Positions 22,932-34,987 of a stretch of DNA of 64,000 nt are shown here, piece after piece (position 1 is the first letter of the stretch; each line of letters starts with the position of its first letter). A model generated the notes under the pieces. It did not search any database, was not told where the DNA came from, and saw nothing but the letters and a program-made list of their open reading frames with translations. The stretch is from Moniliella sp. 'wahieum' (Eukaryota; Basidiomycota; Moniliellomycetes; Moniliellales; Moniliellaceae). A program made the position numbers and the translations under genes. The stretch lies in the NCBI GenBank assembly GCA_003971905.1, contig RSEE01000053.1, forward strand, positions 124,001 through 188,000, given 5' to 3'.

Positions 22932-22954
22932 GAAGCTTGAAGCTTGAAGCTTGA
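22932..22954. repeat. Palindromic heptad array, unit GAAGCTT (3 copies)
   Basis: Three units, same sequence class as 21962-21996 read on the opposite strand. Confidence 0.9.
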
Positions 22955-23483
22955 CACAAGTCACGGTGGGGTGACATGGGAAGGGTGAAGAAAAGATACG
23001 TACATTGCTGTGCCGGTGTGGGCCATGTAGTAGCTCGCAGGGAGAAGGAGAGTGGCGGGTGAGGTGGGGGATCTTCGAGATGATCGATCGGGATGCGCGC
23101 GGGTGAGAGATGGATGGTGTTGGATGATCGATGCATCGTTGAGGATTGCGAGTGTGGGCGGAGACATGGACAAAAGGAGTGTTGTGTTGGTGGTGTTGGT
23201 TGGGACACGTCAGCATGCTTGGCTAGCTATAGGGCTGAGGGGCTGAGTATTGAATCCTGGAACTATTAACTGAGTACACTATAGTACGATGATCGACTGG
23301 GGCTGTAGCTGACTGCTCGATGATCGTATGCTGATCAAATTGATCAGCGTACACACAGCCCAAGTGGAGCAGGTAGGATTGCCTTGATTAGTCACTGGAG
23401 CACGTAACTAGGCTGAGCAAACAGAGGTGCTCAAGCCAGTCGTAGTCATGCTAGCTTGAAGCTAGCAGCAAATAAAGTACCTT

Positions 23484-23527
23484 GAAGCTTGAAGCTTGAA
23501 GCTTGAAGCTTGAAGCTTGAAGCTTGA
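23484..23527. repeat. Palindromic heptad array, unit GAAGCTT (6 copies)
   Basis: Six perfect units of AAGCTT plus one G, the longest array of this unit on the left side of the window. Confidence 0.95.
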
Positions 23528-24846
23528 CCAAGCATTGTCGCTGTCGCCGCGGCCCCGGCGCCCACGGCAGGGACTGGGAATGGGTGATTGGGGGGCGTGG
23601 ACGGGTGGGGCGAGGTGTGCTGTGGATGTGACGTGTGAGGTGGCGAGAGAAAAAGCCTCGGGCGCGCCATCGCAGGCTGAGCTGAGCACTGCTGGGCCTC
23701 AGCGCCTCCGTGGCTGCAGGACTCAGCTGCGCTGAGCGCTGAGCTGAGGCGTTGCGCTGGGCCCAGCCATCAGCCATACCAACCAGCCCGACCGGAGCCA
23801 CATGCGCCGAGCCGGACGCTGGGGCAGGCGGGGAAGGCGCAGGCATCAATGCATCAACGTCAACCATCAACACACCAATTGACACCGCGCCCCTTTCCAA
23901 CGGTCGGTGGAGCAAGCGCTATATGGCACACGGTGGGCCTTGCGCGTTGCGCGCGTCATTAGACGCTTCCCGTTTCATCCATCGGCGTCATCGAGTCATC
24001 GTTGCACGCGAAACGCTCCCATGGAAGCACTACGGCCTCTATTTTACACCAAGATGCTGAGCCTCAGCCACGATCAATTCGATCTATGGTCACGGTGACC
24101 GTCGGTGAGGCCGTGACGCCTGAGGGGGTTTAACGTGTTGAGGGCAATTCAGTACTTGGTTCAACCTCACCTCGAACATTCAGCACTCCGTCTGAGTATA
24201 CACAGTCGAGTATACTCAGCTCTGACGCAGTGCGATCGTCCAGCGGCAGGCAGGCACAGCGGGGGCGGGCAGGCAAGAGGGGTGCAGTGCGAGACTGCGG
24301 GGGGCGTGCTGCGTGCCGCGTCTACGCTGCCCCGTGCGGGGCTGTTCCCGTACAGTTGTGCCGTGGGGCCTGCGAGGCTGCAGCGCACGCGCCAGTGCAT
24401 CCGCCGCCGACGTCAGAGTGCGGGCGTGCAGCGCCGTGCGGCTGGGTGCGGCCGCCGATGGAGGCCAGCGGGGGAGAAGGCAGGCAGGCAGTGCGCCAGC
24501 CGGGCAGCACGCAGCACTACGCATCACGCACTAACGCCGAGCACCCAGTCCTGCCAAGTGCCTCCTCGATCATCGATCACCGGCCATCGGCCATCGACCT
24601 CTCAGATCCCACGCAGGCCCAGGCACTGAGGCGCAGTACGTGCAGTGTTCAGTACTTCAGTGCTCAGTCAGCTCTGAGACTCAGATCTGAGGCCAAAACG
24701 CATAGCTAACCTCCTACACCAGACCAGCTCCTGCCAGCACATATGTCCAGCCCGCACCCAGGCAGCCGTCGGCGTCACATCCTCTCCACCTCCACCACCA
24801 CCCGCCTCCTCCTCCCCCTCGCCTGCCTGCCGCCGCCGCTGCCCCC

Positions 24847-27800
24847 ATGAGCTCCCCCTCCCCCGTCTCGGCGGGCCACGCGCAGCACCATTTGTCACGC
24901 CTCCAACCCCCCCGCCCCGCCTCGTCCCCCTCTTCCGCCCCCCCTGCGCCACCCACCCGTGCACCCTGGGTCGTAGGAGCAGCTCTTGGCCGCTTCCGAG
25001 GCTCGCTTTTCCGCCACGCCAGGTCCGCCTCCGCCCATTCCGCCGTGTCCCCCTCGCCTTCCTCTGCGCTCCCTCCCCCCTCTCCTCCGTCCGTCTCGCG
25101 TGTCTTCGGCGTCCCGCTCGCCCACTCCATCCAGGTCGCTTGGTCCCCGTTCCGAACAGTTTGGGTCTGGCAGCCGACGCCTGCGTTCCCTATGTCGTGC
25201 TCCGCATCGGATCCCTGCTGACCGCGCATGCAGTTCATGTCGAAGGCATCTTCCGCAAAGTGGGGTCCCAACGCCGCATGCGCGAGCTTCAGGACGAATT
25301 TGAGCTCGCTCCCAGCTATGGCAGCCACGTCGACTTTGGTTTGGACCCACCGTCAGACGAACCTTACTATACAGTGCACGACGCTGCTTGCGTGCTCCGC
25401 CGCTACCTCACCTCCCTCCCGGATCCTTTGGTCCCACGGGACTTGTGGATGGCCTTTCGTCAAACGGTCATCGCAAGCAACCCTGCCTACTTTGGCTTCT
25501 CACCTACCCTCTCCCCCACTCACGTGTCCGTGCGTCCGTCGACAGTTGGACCGCTGCCTCGGCGGCGGGGGGTCATCTTTTTACTTCTCACTCACCTGTA
25601 TCTTCCACTCCTGCGTCGGCTGTTTCACATTCCCGCCCCTATTCCTACTCTCACTCCCACTCCCATTCCCACTCCCATTCTCATTTCCATTCCCCCTCCA
25701 CCTCCCCGTACCCTTCCTCCCTAAACGGTCGACTTTCTCGTGGGCCCGATGCGGACGGAGAGCCAAGGGGTGTCGCGGTTGTTCCGACTGCGAGTGTGCC
25801 TGCTGGTGGGCAGGAGAACAGCTACAGCCTCTGGCGCGGATTCGGGCGCTGGCTCAAACACACCACATCCCCTACCCCCGGAGATCCTCCGCTTCCGTCA
25901 ATTGCTTGCTCAATGCCCCCGTTTGAACCGCGATCTGGTGCTCTATCTCCTCGAATTGCTGGCCGTGGTGGCTGCGAACCATGAGGTTAACTTTATGACG
26001 GCCGCCAATCTCGCCGTGATTTTTCAGCCCAGTTTCTTCAACCACCCTTCCCTCTTGACCCACCCCGAGGAGCACAAACTCGCCGTCCATGCGCTCGAGT
26101 TGCTCATCCTACACCACCGGGCCTTGCTTCCCGCTTCCGGGGCTGGTACTAAAGCACCAGACACAGGTACAAGTGCATTCTCCCAGGCACCGGCCATCTT
26201 GCCGCGGGGCGCATCGCTTCCACCCTCGTTACGGCAATCAACAGCACTTAGGGAGGAAGGGGAAACTTCGTTGGAGGACGGCGTGTCTGCTCCTTCCTCG
26301 CGACCGGGGACGTTGTGCGACTTTGACCCGAACGTGCCCTTGTCCGCACCAGCCGATGCATCTGTACTTGGAACGGCAGGACGACCGTCCGCTGGGATGT
26401 GGCGGGGCGCATCCACGTCTACGGCGGCATTGGCCGCATCAGCTCTCTCGCCCCCTGTACCGTTCTGCCTATCCGCGTCCACCTCTGCATCGCCAGTGAG
26501 CGCTTCCATGCGGCCACCTACTGCACCCACTACCCCCCACCACCGTCATGACTGCCACAACCGACGACTGGGACCGAAGACGCGCGAGTGAACAGACGAG
26601 TTACACCTCGGTCTCTCACAGTACGTACAGTTGTAGGCCTCACAGTAGCGGTCGCACCGCTCCCACCCTAGCCAGTCCCGTTGAGGAGCGAGAATGCCAT
26701 CCTTCCGACGCAGCTTGCGCTTCTTCTTCGACTTTGCTTTGACCTCACCGCCGTTCTGTGCTCCTCCGCCGCAAGCTCTTCCCTTCCTCGCTACACACGC
26801 ACCGGCGAAACGCGTCCCCTCCAAAGCCCGCATCATCTCCACGGCCCTTCCACCGCGCCTGCTTGCTTCCGAAGACGTCGACGCCCCGTCGCCCATGCCC
26901 GACACCCACGGTCCTGCCCAACAGGAACGAGCCAACGCTCATCCGCTCGCCCCACCTGAACGCCTTTCTCCTCCGGCTGCTGAACCACCGTTGATGCGAG
27001 GACACGGTCGCGCCTCCTCGGCTCCCTTGATGTCGCTCTCAGGGTCCGGATCGGAGTCGTACCGTACCTCCCACTCCACCCTCAAGGCCTTACCTTTCTC
27101 CAGTTCGGGTGTAAGCGAATTGGGCCACCGACTGTCCATTCGCCGACGAAGGGCAACGTACTTGTTCCTCCCCACCCTTCACCTCTACCTCCACCTTTGC
27201 CTGCGGTCCCTTCTCCCCCTCAACGCAAAGCGTCATGGACCAGTCGCTTGTTGGGCCGGACCTTGTTCTCTTTGCCCTCGGCTCATCCGCCTGCCCAGCG
27301 CCGTCCGCCTCGCGCCCCTACATCCACACCCACTCTCACTTCAGCGCCTGCTTCCGCACCTCGGCCCACCCCCGCTCCACTGGGCACGCACTGCCCCAAG
27401 CCAAACCCCAATCGGGGCCCAATATGGGGGTGCATGGGACTGCGCCTGGCGCCGCCCCTGGCTGTTTCTGATACTGTCCCTGGTATTGTCCCTGGTACTG
27501 CCCCTGGTACTGCCTCTGGTACTGCTTCTGGTGGGCCGGCTTCCACGGCCGGGCACGACACTCGCACCTCTTCGTCCCGTTCGGCTTCCGGACGCTCGGG
27601 GGTATCGCGTTCGGCGTCGTGTCGCAGTGCGGTGGCCGCGGTGGCGGCGGCGACGGGGTGGGACGAAGTGCTTCTCACCGCTCGGCGCATTCGGCCCACC
27701 GTCGAGGGCTTAACCCCCCGAGTCGACGGATTGTCCTCAGCTGAACGATCCGGTTGTCAAGTCAGGAAGCCACGGAGGGTGAAGGGAAGTACCAGGTGCC

Positions 27801-27961
27801 AGGTACCTGTCACTTGGTGCGCCGGAGAGCGCTCTCCCCTCCCCCCTTCAACGTTATGCCCAACTGGGGTGCAGCGGACCGACAGGAGCACATTGTCTCG
27901 ACCCTCTCGATTATCTCGCTTATCGCGGGCAAGTCTTGATGTCGCTAGGGACTGCCTTTAG
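24847..27961 (+). CDS. RhoGAP-domain protein (SAC7-like)
   Basis: Stimulates GTP hydrolysis by Rho-family GTPases; family members control actin and wall integrity at the cortex. ATG 24847 begins MSSPSPVSAGHAQHHLSRLQ, a Ser/Pro-rich leader. The GAP domain starts at SRVFGVPLAHSIQVA (about 25100) and continues with VPYVVLRIGSLLTAHAVHVE and the arginine-finger motif EGIFRKVGSQRRMRELQDEF, then YTVHDAACVLRRYLTSLPDP and LVPRDLWMAFRQTV. A probable intron between about 25500 and 25730 holds an (ACTCCC)-like microsatellite. The domain resumes as LRFRQLLAQCPRLNRDLVLY, LLELLAVVAANHEVNFMTAA, NLAVIFQPSFFNHPSLL and HALELLILHHRALLP (to about 26130). The remaining part is low-complexity. It includes a basic segment RRSLRFFFDFAL (about 26700) and a 12-nt coding repeat at 27472-27540 (VPGTAPGTASG-type). 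Frame changes occur (near 25138 and others). The domain is secure; the C-terminal limit beyond about 27500 is weak. Confidence 0.85.
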
Positions 27962-28852
27962 TTTTCTTCTTCTGTTACCTTGCTCTGTGATTTGGTGTGG
28001 ACATGTTATGCTGGGATACCCCTCCCTTTCCCCCTTCTGCCGTCTTCCCTGCCGGCCCTGGTCGGTCACCTCTGGTGCAATGGTCTTTGTCATAGAGCGG
28101 CTTGCACCCACCTTCCATCTCCTTGTACCTGGATCCTCTGCATCTATAATGGATTTGTTCACTCCACTCCAGACCGCTTTGCGGGGTTGGAATCGCCAAT
28201 CGCCTAGTCGAGACGGTGTGTGGTGAGATGACACGACGTTCACATTGCCCTGAAACCGAATCGAGAGCCCCCGCAGGCTTTCCCCTGTTTGCTCCCAAGG
28301 GGTAAGCCACCGAGGACTCGAGAGATCTACGCCGCTGTTGGGACCGTAATGTGCTCTCACGGCTCTACGGTCATTTGGTGCTATCTATTTTTGCCTGCAT
28401 CCGACCTACCGCTCCCGTCCGCCCCCGTGCCCTCGGACCGAGCTAACCCAGCACCCCAGAGCCAGCAGGGGACCGACCGAGCGGACTCGGGGGGATGGGT
28501 GGAGGGGGCAGTCGCACGCAGCGCGTGCACGTTCCTACGGGGCGGGCTATAAGAGACACTAATGAACGACACTAGCCCAACACACAAAAACGAATGGGAA
28601 AACGGAAAACGGAGGATCCACCGGGCAGGAACGAGAGGAGGTAGAGAACGAGCATCGTACACGGCAAGAACGCGTTCAAGGGAGCGAGAAAAAGGAGCAA
28701 GCGTGGCGAGGGGAAGGGAGCGGAAGAGGTCCAGAGGTCCAAAAGGAGAGAGGGTATTAAGGGTAAAACAAAAACAAAAGAAAAAAAAAAACCTAAAAGC
28801 AGGTCGGTCCCCAGGACGACGGTGGCCACCGAAGTACGTATAGGCAGGTAGG
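27962..28852. other. Intergenic between convergent RhoGAP and Tea4-like genes
   Basis: No gene seen. An A-rich run lies at about 28760-28792 and a CTATAAG motif near 28549, which has no matching gene start. It presumably contains both 3' UTRs. Confidence 0.5.
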
Positions 28853-31800
28853 CTAGTTGGGCAACCGCAGCGCCTCGACCAAGAGGTGGTCCAAGGTTTG
28901 GCCCAGCTGGGTCAGTTGCCCTTCCATCGCACTGTACCATGCCGGCACGGGGGGCGATGGCCCCGGCCGCCCAAAGAGGGGCACGAGCAAACTACGCTCG
29001 CGCAGTTGTAGCGCTTCGTGCGCCCGAACCGACTGGGCGTCGGGCCACGATGCGCCACCCCACCCCGACGAGAGGGACGGGTAAGTGGCCATGCTGCTCC
29101 CGGTCCGTGAGGCAGAGCGGGACTCTTTCCCCGTCGGTCGCGAGGGAAGGGTGGCAGCATCCATCAGGGCGTACAGGTGGTCCAGGTTGAGTGGACCCAG
29201 TTGGCCATCCGCCCGGACGCAGGGCCCGGGACCAAGGACCCGTTTGGGACCGTGGGAGCCACTTGGCGGGGATGGGCGACGGAGGGGATGCCAAGGACGG
29301 CGCGGCGGCCGACGCGGGGGAGGCACTGGATCGTTGCGTTGCATTGGGTAGCGTCCGGGAGGATAGGGTAATAGCAGCCGAGCCTGCGCCACCCACCGCT
29401 GCGGCGTTGGCGGCAGGCATGCCAGTTCCCCCTCCGGGTGCAAGTCCATTTCGATCCTCCGGCGCCGGGGTTGGGGTGGCACTGCTACTTTGCGAAACCC
29501 AAGCACCAGGAACGTCCAATGCGGAGGTGGCACGCGACGTGTCCGACGCATCCTTGGTATCCGACACCATCCTGCTCCCCGTGGTGGGGGAGAAGGGCGA
29601 CGGAGATGGAGCGGCTCAACTGGGCGGAGAGACTCCACGGCCGCGGATTCCTCTGGACCCATCTCACCGCCCCGCCCGGATGCAACAGCCGCAATCGAAG
29701 AGAAGTGAGACTCGTCGGGGGAGCGGGTAAGGGAGGAGACGTCACTCTCCCCATCTCCACCTTGCATCACATGGTTCAAGATGGCATCAATCGCGTCCGG
29801 TTCCTCCTCCTCGGGTTCGGTGGTCACATCGGGTGTAGTAGGCTCCGAGTCAGGCGCAGCATGGGTAGGCATCGGCTGCGTTCCTCCCACATTTCGAGGC
29901 GCGGCGGTAGGTTGGCCACCAGGCTGGGTCCCAGCGTCAGCCGGGGTCGAAGAGGCAGCAGCACCGCCGCCCCCGCCGTGACCTTTGCGCGCGGCCTCCA
30001 TAGCGAGCGCACGGGCCTTAACCCGCTGGGCTGCAATCATCTCGTGCCGACGGGCCTGCTCATCGTCAGAAGCAGGGGTTGCGGATCCCTGTGCAGCAGA
30101 TAGCTGGGTGCTCGGGGGCTCAGAGGCGGTTACAGGCTTAGTGGGAGGGGTGCCACTGGAGCCCATGCCAGCCTCGGACTCGGCCTCGCGGAGCGCGCTA
30201 ACATCGGGAGCAGTACGGACAAGGTCCAGCTGACTTTTGCGTCGCGCATCGCGTTTGGACGCCAAGGCACGTTCGGTTGGGCTCCAGGCGCGGGCGGTGC
30301 GACTGATGGGGGCGCTGAGGGTACCGTAAATGTGCTGCTGTTGGCGGAGGATGAAGACAGGGTCGGTACTGCGCATGTCGGCCAAAAGGTTGAGCATGGT
30401 ACTGCTGTCCAAACTTCGTCGATCGGTGTTGTTCCAATCGCGTGCGACAGGGCGTAGGGAAGGAGGTGAACGGAACGCATCGTACACTGCCGAGTTGGGG
30501 CGGAGAGGATGTTCGGTGCGATCCACATCCGCTGTCATGCCATAGGGAATAGTGGCCTCCTCCTCGTCGGTCCCATTGTTGCGACGGGTCTCTTCTTCGT
30601 CGCCTCCTTCGGCAACGCCTTGATGGATGCCAAATTTTTCCAGCGCCTGTTCAATCACCTCGGCCACGGTGGCCGAGCGTGGGATGGCTAAGATCTTTTC
30701 CCGATAAGCTTGGTTTACCTCCCCAGTACCACGACCAGTACTACCGGAGCTGCCGTGACGCGAAAGATCAGCAAGCATACTGCGCCGTACGATGGCCGAG
30801 CTGGAGGGGTCAAAGGCGAGAGAATGTGGGAGCTCATTGGGAAGATCAATACACGAATCCCAAATCGTGTAGGCGGCTCGGCTTCAGAGGCCGCAGAGGG
30901 CGCCAAAGAGGATGGATTGGTGATTGACGCGAGACTTGACGCATTACTGAGCATGCCAGGCCGAGGACGACGCGTAAGGAAGAACTTGACAGCGTGGTCG
31001 TCACTAAAGTCATGACTCAACTTGGTGATGGCTGACTTGGCGCTCAGGTTGGACGTAACTGACGAGATTGATCCCACACTAGAACGACGCACGCGGGGCA
31101 TGAGAGCGTTGGCCTCATGCTCTGTGATGTGCTCATATACTTTGAGAGGGACTTCCTCCGGTCGCAATATGCGCTCTTCCCCATCCGCCATTCGTACTTG
31201 CAGGGCAAACTCGGCCTGCACATCAGGTGATAGGCGGTCGCCGGCAGCGGACAGAGCGGAGTGTCGTCGAATACCAAAGCGCTGAACCGCTTGCTTGACA
31301 ATCTCATTCGCCGTTGTCGTCTCGTTGAGCAACACTGTCTTGTATGTCGAGGCAGTTTCCAAATTGGCCGCAGCAAAGACACGGAGAACGTTGAGCATCG
31401 ATACTGAAGTATCCCCGCCAGGGACAATTAAGCTGCCTGGTCGAGGGCGAGCCGGCCCGGAAAAGGTGTGTCCCGAACCCGAGCTGGACATTCCTCCTGA
31501 GCCTGACGAGACCAAGCCTCCGTAGATCGATAGACGGCTGTTGTCAGGCTGCATCGACATACGAGGGGAAGGAGGAGCTTACACCCTCCGGCGGAGGAGA
31601 GAGAACGCCAGTTGCGGAGCCAACGTTGACCCTGGATCCACGCTCGATGACAGAGGGCGGATGCTACTCTCATCCGACACCCCATCATTCGTTCCAGTAG
31701 CCGATACGGGACTCGCGCGCTCCTTCTTATGCCGAGAGAATATCCCAAAGACGCTTGACCGCTTTTTGGTTGCTTTTCCCCGTTAGGCGAGCTCGACCCA

Positions 31801-31994
31801 GCATCCGAAGGAGGCGAAGCACCGCTCTCCTGGGAGCGCATGCTTGTGTCTTGTGTGGGGGAACGTACTCGAATATCCGGAGAGTAGCGTGGCCCAGTGG
31901 TAGACTGAACAGGCGAAAGCCGATTCTCTTGTACCAGCTGAGATTGACGCTGCTGCTCTTGAGCCTGTTGTTGTTGGAGCATTTGCTGACGCCA

Positions 31995-32027
<33 letters not shown>

Positions 32028-33564
32028 TTGCTGTCGTTGCAGTAGTTGCTGCTGCTGCTGCTGCTGTTGCTGCTGTTGCTGCTGTTGCTGCTGTTGCTGC
32101 TGTTGCTGCTGTTGCTGCTGTTGCTGCTGTTGCTGCTGTAGGAGACGTTGATCCTCCTGTTGCTGGTAATAGTATTGGTGAGATTGCATCTGCGTCGCCC
32201 CCTCGAACCGAACGTCAGAGCGCGTTTGGGGCTGCTGAGATCCATAACCTTGCTGCGCGGCAAGGCCTGCTGGCTGACCGTATTGCTGCTGGGACCGGTT
32301 GCCATACTGCAACTCCTCTTGGTACTGCTGCCCAGTGGTATTGGGCTCTTGATTTTGGTCGACGATCCGTCCTGAAGCATACTGCGCCTGCTGCTGGGCG
32401 TAGGCGTCGTGCTGCTGCTGCTGTTGGAGGGCGAGGTGCTGTTGAGACAAGGGCTGACCTTGCGAGAGGGGTTGCTCTGTTTGTTGGGCGCGAGCTCGTT
32501 CGTTGGCCTCCTCTGTTTCGCCCTCGCCTTCGGCCTCGGCATCTTCATCTTCCTCTTCCTCCTCCTCGTCGTAGTAGCCACCCTCTTCGTCATTTTCCGA
32601 CCATTCCTCATGATCACTCAGCTCGAGGACAGTCGAATTACCAAAAATGACGGCCGACTTGCGTCGGTTGGCCAAAATGGCAGGCGTCGCGCCATCGACG
32701 CGGCGAGACAGGGCCGAGCGCTTGCCCGACGAGGCAAGGATGTTGACGCGCTGCTCGCGCGTCTTTACCAGGTAGGACTTTTGGATGTTTTCCTGTACCT
32801 GCACCTGGTCCGCTTGCGTCGCTGAGGAGAGGTCCACATTGCGATGCTTGTTCAAGCGAGCCAGACGCTCAAAGGGGCTCTCGATATTTTCGGCAGGGAT
32901 GTAGCCCACCTCTTGGGTATGTAGGACGCGCACCAGCCACCTGGCCATCGAAGCGTTGTCGGTCAAACTCGAGCCAGCAACGGGGGCAAGGAAACGTACC
33001 AGTAGGAGTTGGAGTCATCGAGAAGAGTGAGACTGTTGCCCTTCTGGACAGTCGCCTGTCCTTCGACAGTGGCAATAAAGTTGTGCAGGGCATAGACCAG
33101 ATCAAAGTCGATGTTTTCGTCGGGGATGGAAGGAGAGGAAGACAGGTCGCCCTCGTCCTCGTCCTCCTCGCCATAGTCGTCCTCGTCCTCTTCCTCGTCG
33201 TATGCGTACCCGCCCGAACATACTGGCCTCCGCTCGTGCGCGTACTCACCCATGTATTCGCCGGGTACAAGGGACATGGCGGCGGCGGCGCCCTGCCCGC
33301 CAGGCCAGCGGCGGACGGGCCGAGGGAATCTGCGTAGTCGTCGGCCTCGTCGCTGAAGCCACTGTTTTCAGCGACATGGGGGTTGTACAGTTGGGCGCCC
33401 TGCGCGCCGGTGTTGAGGCCAGCATCGCCGACGTGGTGGACGTCGGCCTGGGCCTGGAGGGCAGCGAGCTTGGCGGCCTGGTTGCGTGCGGCGATCTGGG
33501 CGGCGGGGCGGCGGTTGTCGAGAGCGAGGCTGGCGGACTGGCCGCCAGTTGCAGCAGAGGCCAT
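28853..33564 (-). CDS. Tea4/Bud14-like SH3 and Ras-association scaffold with polyglutamine
   Basis: Likely cortical polarity scaffold; Tea4/Bud14 proteins recruit PP1 and formins. The ATG is at 33564. An acidic stretch leads to the SH3 domain: FDLVYALHNFIATVEGQATV, QKGNSLTLLDDSNSYW, an intron at 32941-32999, then WLVRVLHTQEVGYIPAENIE and SPFERLARLNKHRNVDLSSA. Next come AILANRRKSAVIFGNSTVLE, an Asp/Glu-rich block, and a very Gln-rich region (about 31915-32480) with a pure tract of about 31 Gln at 32047-32139. A short intron may lie at 31549-31582. Then a Ras-association-like region: SVSMLNVLRVFAAANLETAS, YKTVLLNETTTANEIVKQAV and LKVYEHITEHEANALMPRVR. A second similar block is REKILAIPRSATVAEVIEQA with LEKFGIH. 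The C-terminal part is low-complexity, with a conserved-looking LDHLYALMDAATLPSRPTGK, and stops at 28853-28855. Multiple frame changes occur. The SH3 assignment is firm; treating it all as one gene is inferred from continuity and matching strand. Confidence 0.8.
31915..32480 (-). repeat. CAA/CAG polyglutamine-coding microsatellite
   Basis: Coding low-complexity DNA inside the Tea4-like gene. The pure part, 32047-32139, alternates CAG, CAG, CAA in a 9-nt period on the minus strand, so it is not a pure CAG run. Flanking Gln-rich segments have the same bias. Confidence 0.9.
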
Positions 33565-34987
33565 GGCGGTGGGGGGTGGGGGGTGGGGAGTGCCGCCTGC
33601 CTGCAAGCGGCGAGGGTGCAGGGGGGGGGGGAAGGAGGCGGGGAAGTGGAGATGGAGGTGGGTGGTGGGCCGCGTTGGATGTGAATGCGGACGAGCCACT
33701 GAAGAGCTCAGGCGTCGGTGGGGCTGCTTAGTCGTAGTCACCGGCCAGTCACAGCAAAGCACCTTGCCCGCGCTGCCTGGGACAGCGTGCTATGCGGGGG
33801 GGTGCTTGTGCTGGTTGTGCTCTGCTGGCTGCTGGGCTGCGTGGAGAGCTGCCGCGAGAGTCGGCTGGAGCCCAGAGCAGCGAGGAGCCAGCCAGTCCCA
33901 GCCGAGCACACAGCGCCCCCCTGCCTGCATGCGTCCCCCGCCAGCGCCTCGCCGCCGCACCACGCCACTCTCCTGCTGCTCACCGGCCGCCCCCGGATCC
34001 ACAATTGTGATGTCCGGCCCCAGCACAGCGCCTGTCTCCGACCCACATGCAGCCCCCCCATCCAAGTCGCCCTGTGCCGCCCGCCGCAGCCCGCGCACCC
34101 ATCGCATCGCCCAACGCCTGCGGCCCCGTCGACACGTGTCACACATGTCATTAACCAAGCATCATGAATGAAATCATGAAGGGGTCACCGGTCACCCACC
34201 ACTCATCACCAACCACACATTGCACCTCCCTTCGACACCCACCCTCCCCTCTTCACTTCCAACCCTCGGCACCTGCATCTCCACCAGCCCCAGGCAGCTG
34301 CTGTCCCGATCGCACACATCCACCGCCCCCGTGCGGCTTGTTCCACCTGCTACATTCGTTGGAAGAGTGCACATTCATGCATGGATGCTTATGACCTGTG
34401 ATGCCAAACACACTGTACGCCTGAAAAGCGAGACGAGAGAAGACAAGAGGAGTGGGCACTTAAATGGAATTGCGGACAACGACGTGCGCCCCTCGCACCA
34501 TGGCCACGGCAACCCACATAAGGTCGATGGGGGTGTATGAACCGAGTACTGGATGCTGAAAAGGAGAACGGTGAGGAGAACATTGTTTTCGTTGTTTGGC
34601 TGATGGAAGAAAAAAAGAACCAGAGTCCACAGAGCTTCTCCTCTCGCCCATCTTCTCGAGACGGTTCTCTTGCCGGCAGGCTGTACTGGGTCACTGTATG
34701 GAAACGGAGGTATGGAGGAAGAGAAGAAAGAATTGGTTAAAAAACAAACCCAACAAGGGCAAACGGGCCTAGTGGGAAAAGTGAGCCATGTTTTGGAAAC
34801 ACAGCAAAAGTGGTGCTCTGTGCCCAACTCCCTCTTCGAGTCAGAACGAGATGGGGGAAAGAGAAAGCAGCAAAAGTCACCGAGTCCATTTCGGGGAGAA
34901 CAAGAGAACGGACGCCAAAGCGAGAGGAAAAGGCCGGGTCACGTTGACCAAACAAGTGAGTTTTGGTTTGTGGGGGGGGGGGGGGGT
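33565..34987. other. Intergenic region with a G15 run
   Basis: No supported gene; frames on both strands have random composition. A run of about 15 G is at 34972-34986. Confidence 0.5.

Larger units (their letters stand above)
21205..24846. other. Long intergenic region with AAGCTT heptad arrays
   Basis: I see no supported gene in these 3.6 kb. It carries AAGCTTC/GAAGCTT heptad arrays (listed), GATCGAT-type units (23075-23300, 24565-24600) and a run of GCTGAGC-like palindromic units at 23680-23755. Composition is less GC-rich than the genes. The last few hundred bases are the RhoGAP promoter and leader. Confidence 0.5.

Noticed and set aside
28562-28843. Basic, Lys/Arg-rich small frame
   Set aside because: Purine-rich low-complexity DNA between two convergent genes gives Arg/Lys/Glu by composition alone.
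33718-34167. Overlapping + and minus frames of 120-150 residues
   Set aside because: Both strands are equally open and lack conserved blocks; GC-driven.
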